This document shows positions 5,500 through 5,540 of a stretch of DNA of 5,540 nt, piece by piece (positions within the stretch are counted from its first letter, which is position 1; every line of letters starts with the position of its first letter). The notes below the pieces were generated by a model. The model ran no database searches. It saw nothing but the letters and a program-made list of their open reading frames with translations, and was not told the origin of the DNA. Source of the DNA: Candidatus Methanoperedens sp. (GTDB lineage: Archaea; Halobacteriota; Methanosarcinia; Methanosarcinales; Methanoperedenaceae); assembly GCA_028679855.1 (NCBI GenBank), contig JAJRAP010000094.1:1-5540 (forward strand), read 5' to 3'. Position numbers and translations under genes: made by a program.

Positions 5500-5540
5500 A
5501 TATATTAAGAAGTTTGTCAGACTGTTAAGAGTAGATATCA

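Overview
The window looks archaeal, most likely a Methanosarcinales-type methanogen or relative (for example Methanosarcina or Candidatus Methanoperedens). Three things point this way. The trpC promoter has a TATA-box architecture with TGTACA boxes, the site known for the archaeal repressor TrpY. A secreted protein is built from two copies of a Methanosarcina-type S-layer domain fold. Intergenic DNA is AT-rich, with TATA boxes at archaeal distances from starts. The exact lineage cannot be fixed from this sequence alone.

Layout. Bases 1-326 carry no gene, but include a stretch (about 194-284) with overlapping inverted repeats. A TATA box (318-325) and a symmetric triple TGTACA operator (336-365) come next. 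They are followed by a tight trpC-trpB-trpA operon (384-3107) in which trpC/trpB overlap by 35 nt and trpB/trpA by 4 nt. Together these enzymes turn 1-(2-carboxyphenylamino)-1-deoxyribulose 5-phosphate into indole-glycerol phosphate and then, through the TrpA/TrpB complex, into L-tryptophan. The genes for the earlier steps (trpE, G, D, F) are not here.

Directly behind trpA lies a frameshifted and truncated remnant of an AbiGi-like phage-defence gene (3127-3464). Its dead 3' end has become the promoter region of a small secreted S-layer-domain protein (3491-4207), which ends in a T-tract terminator.

Bases 4236-4797 hold no convincing gene and look GC-richer than the flanks. They contain a diverged direct repeat (4295-4321 and 4711-4738) and a strongly structured segment (4335-4463). 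That segment begins GTGCG and folds like the 5' end of a group II intron, but no reverse transcriptase or domain V is present, so it would be a fragment or an ORF-less relic.

A nitroreductase-family flavoprotein gene (4798-5385) lies on the minus strand. Its AT-rich upstream region (5386-5540) contains a palindromic TATA-like element and a separate inverted repeat that may be an operator. The trp operon is the functional core. From about 3100 to 4800 the window reads as a zone of past insertions and decay between stable housekeeping genes.
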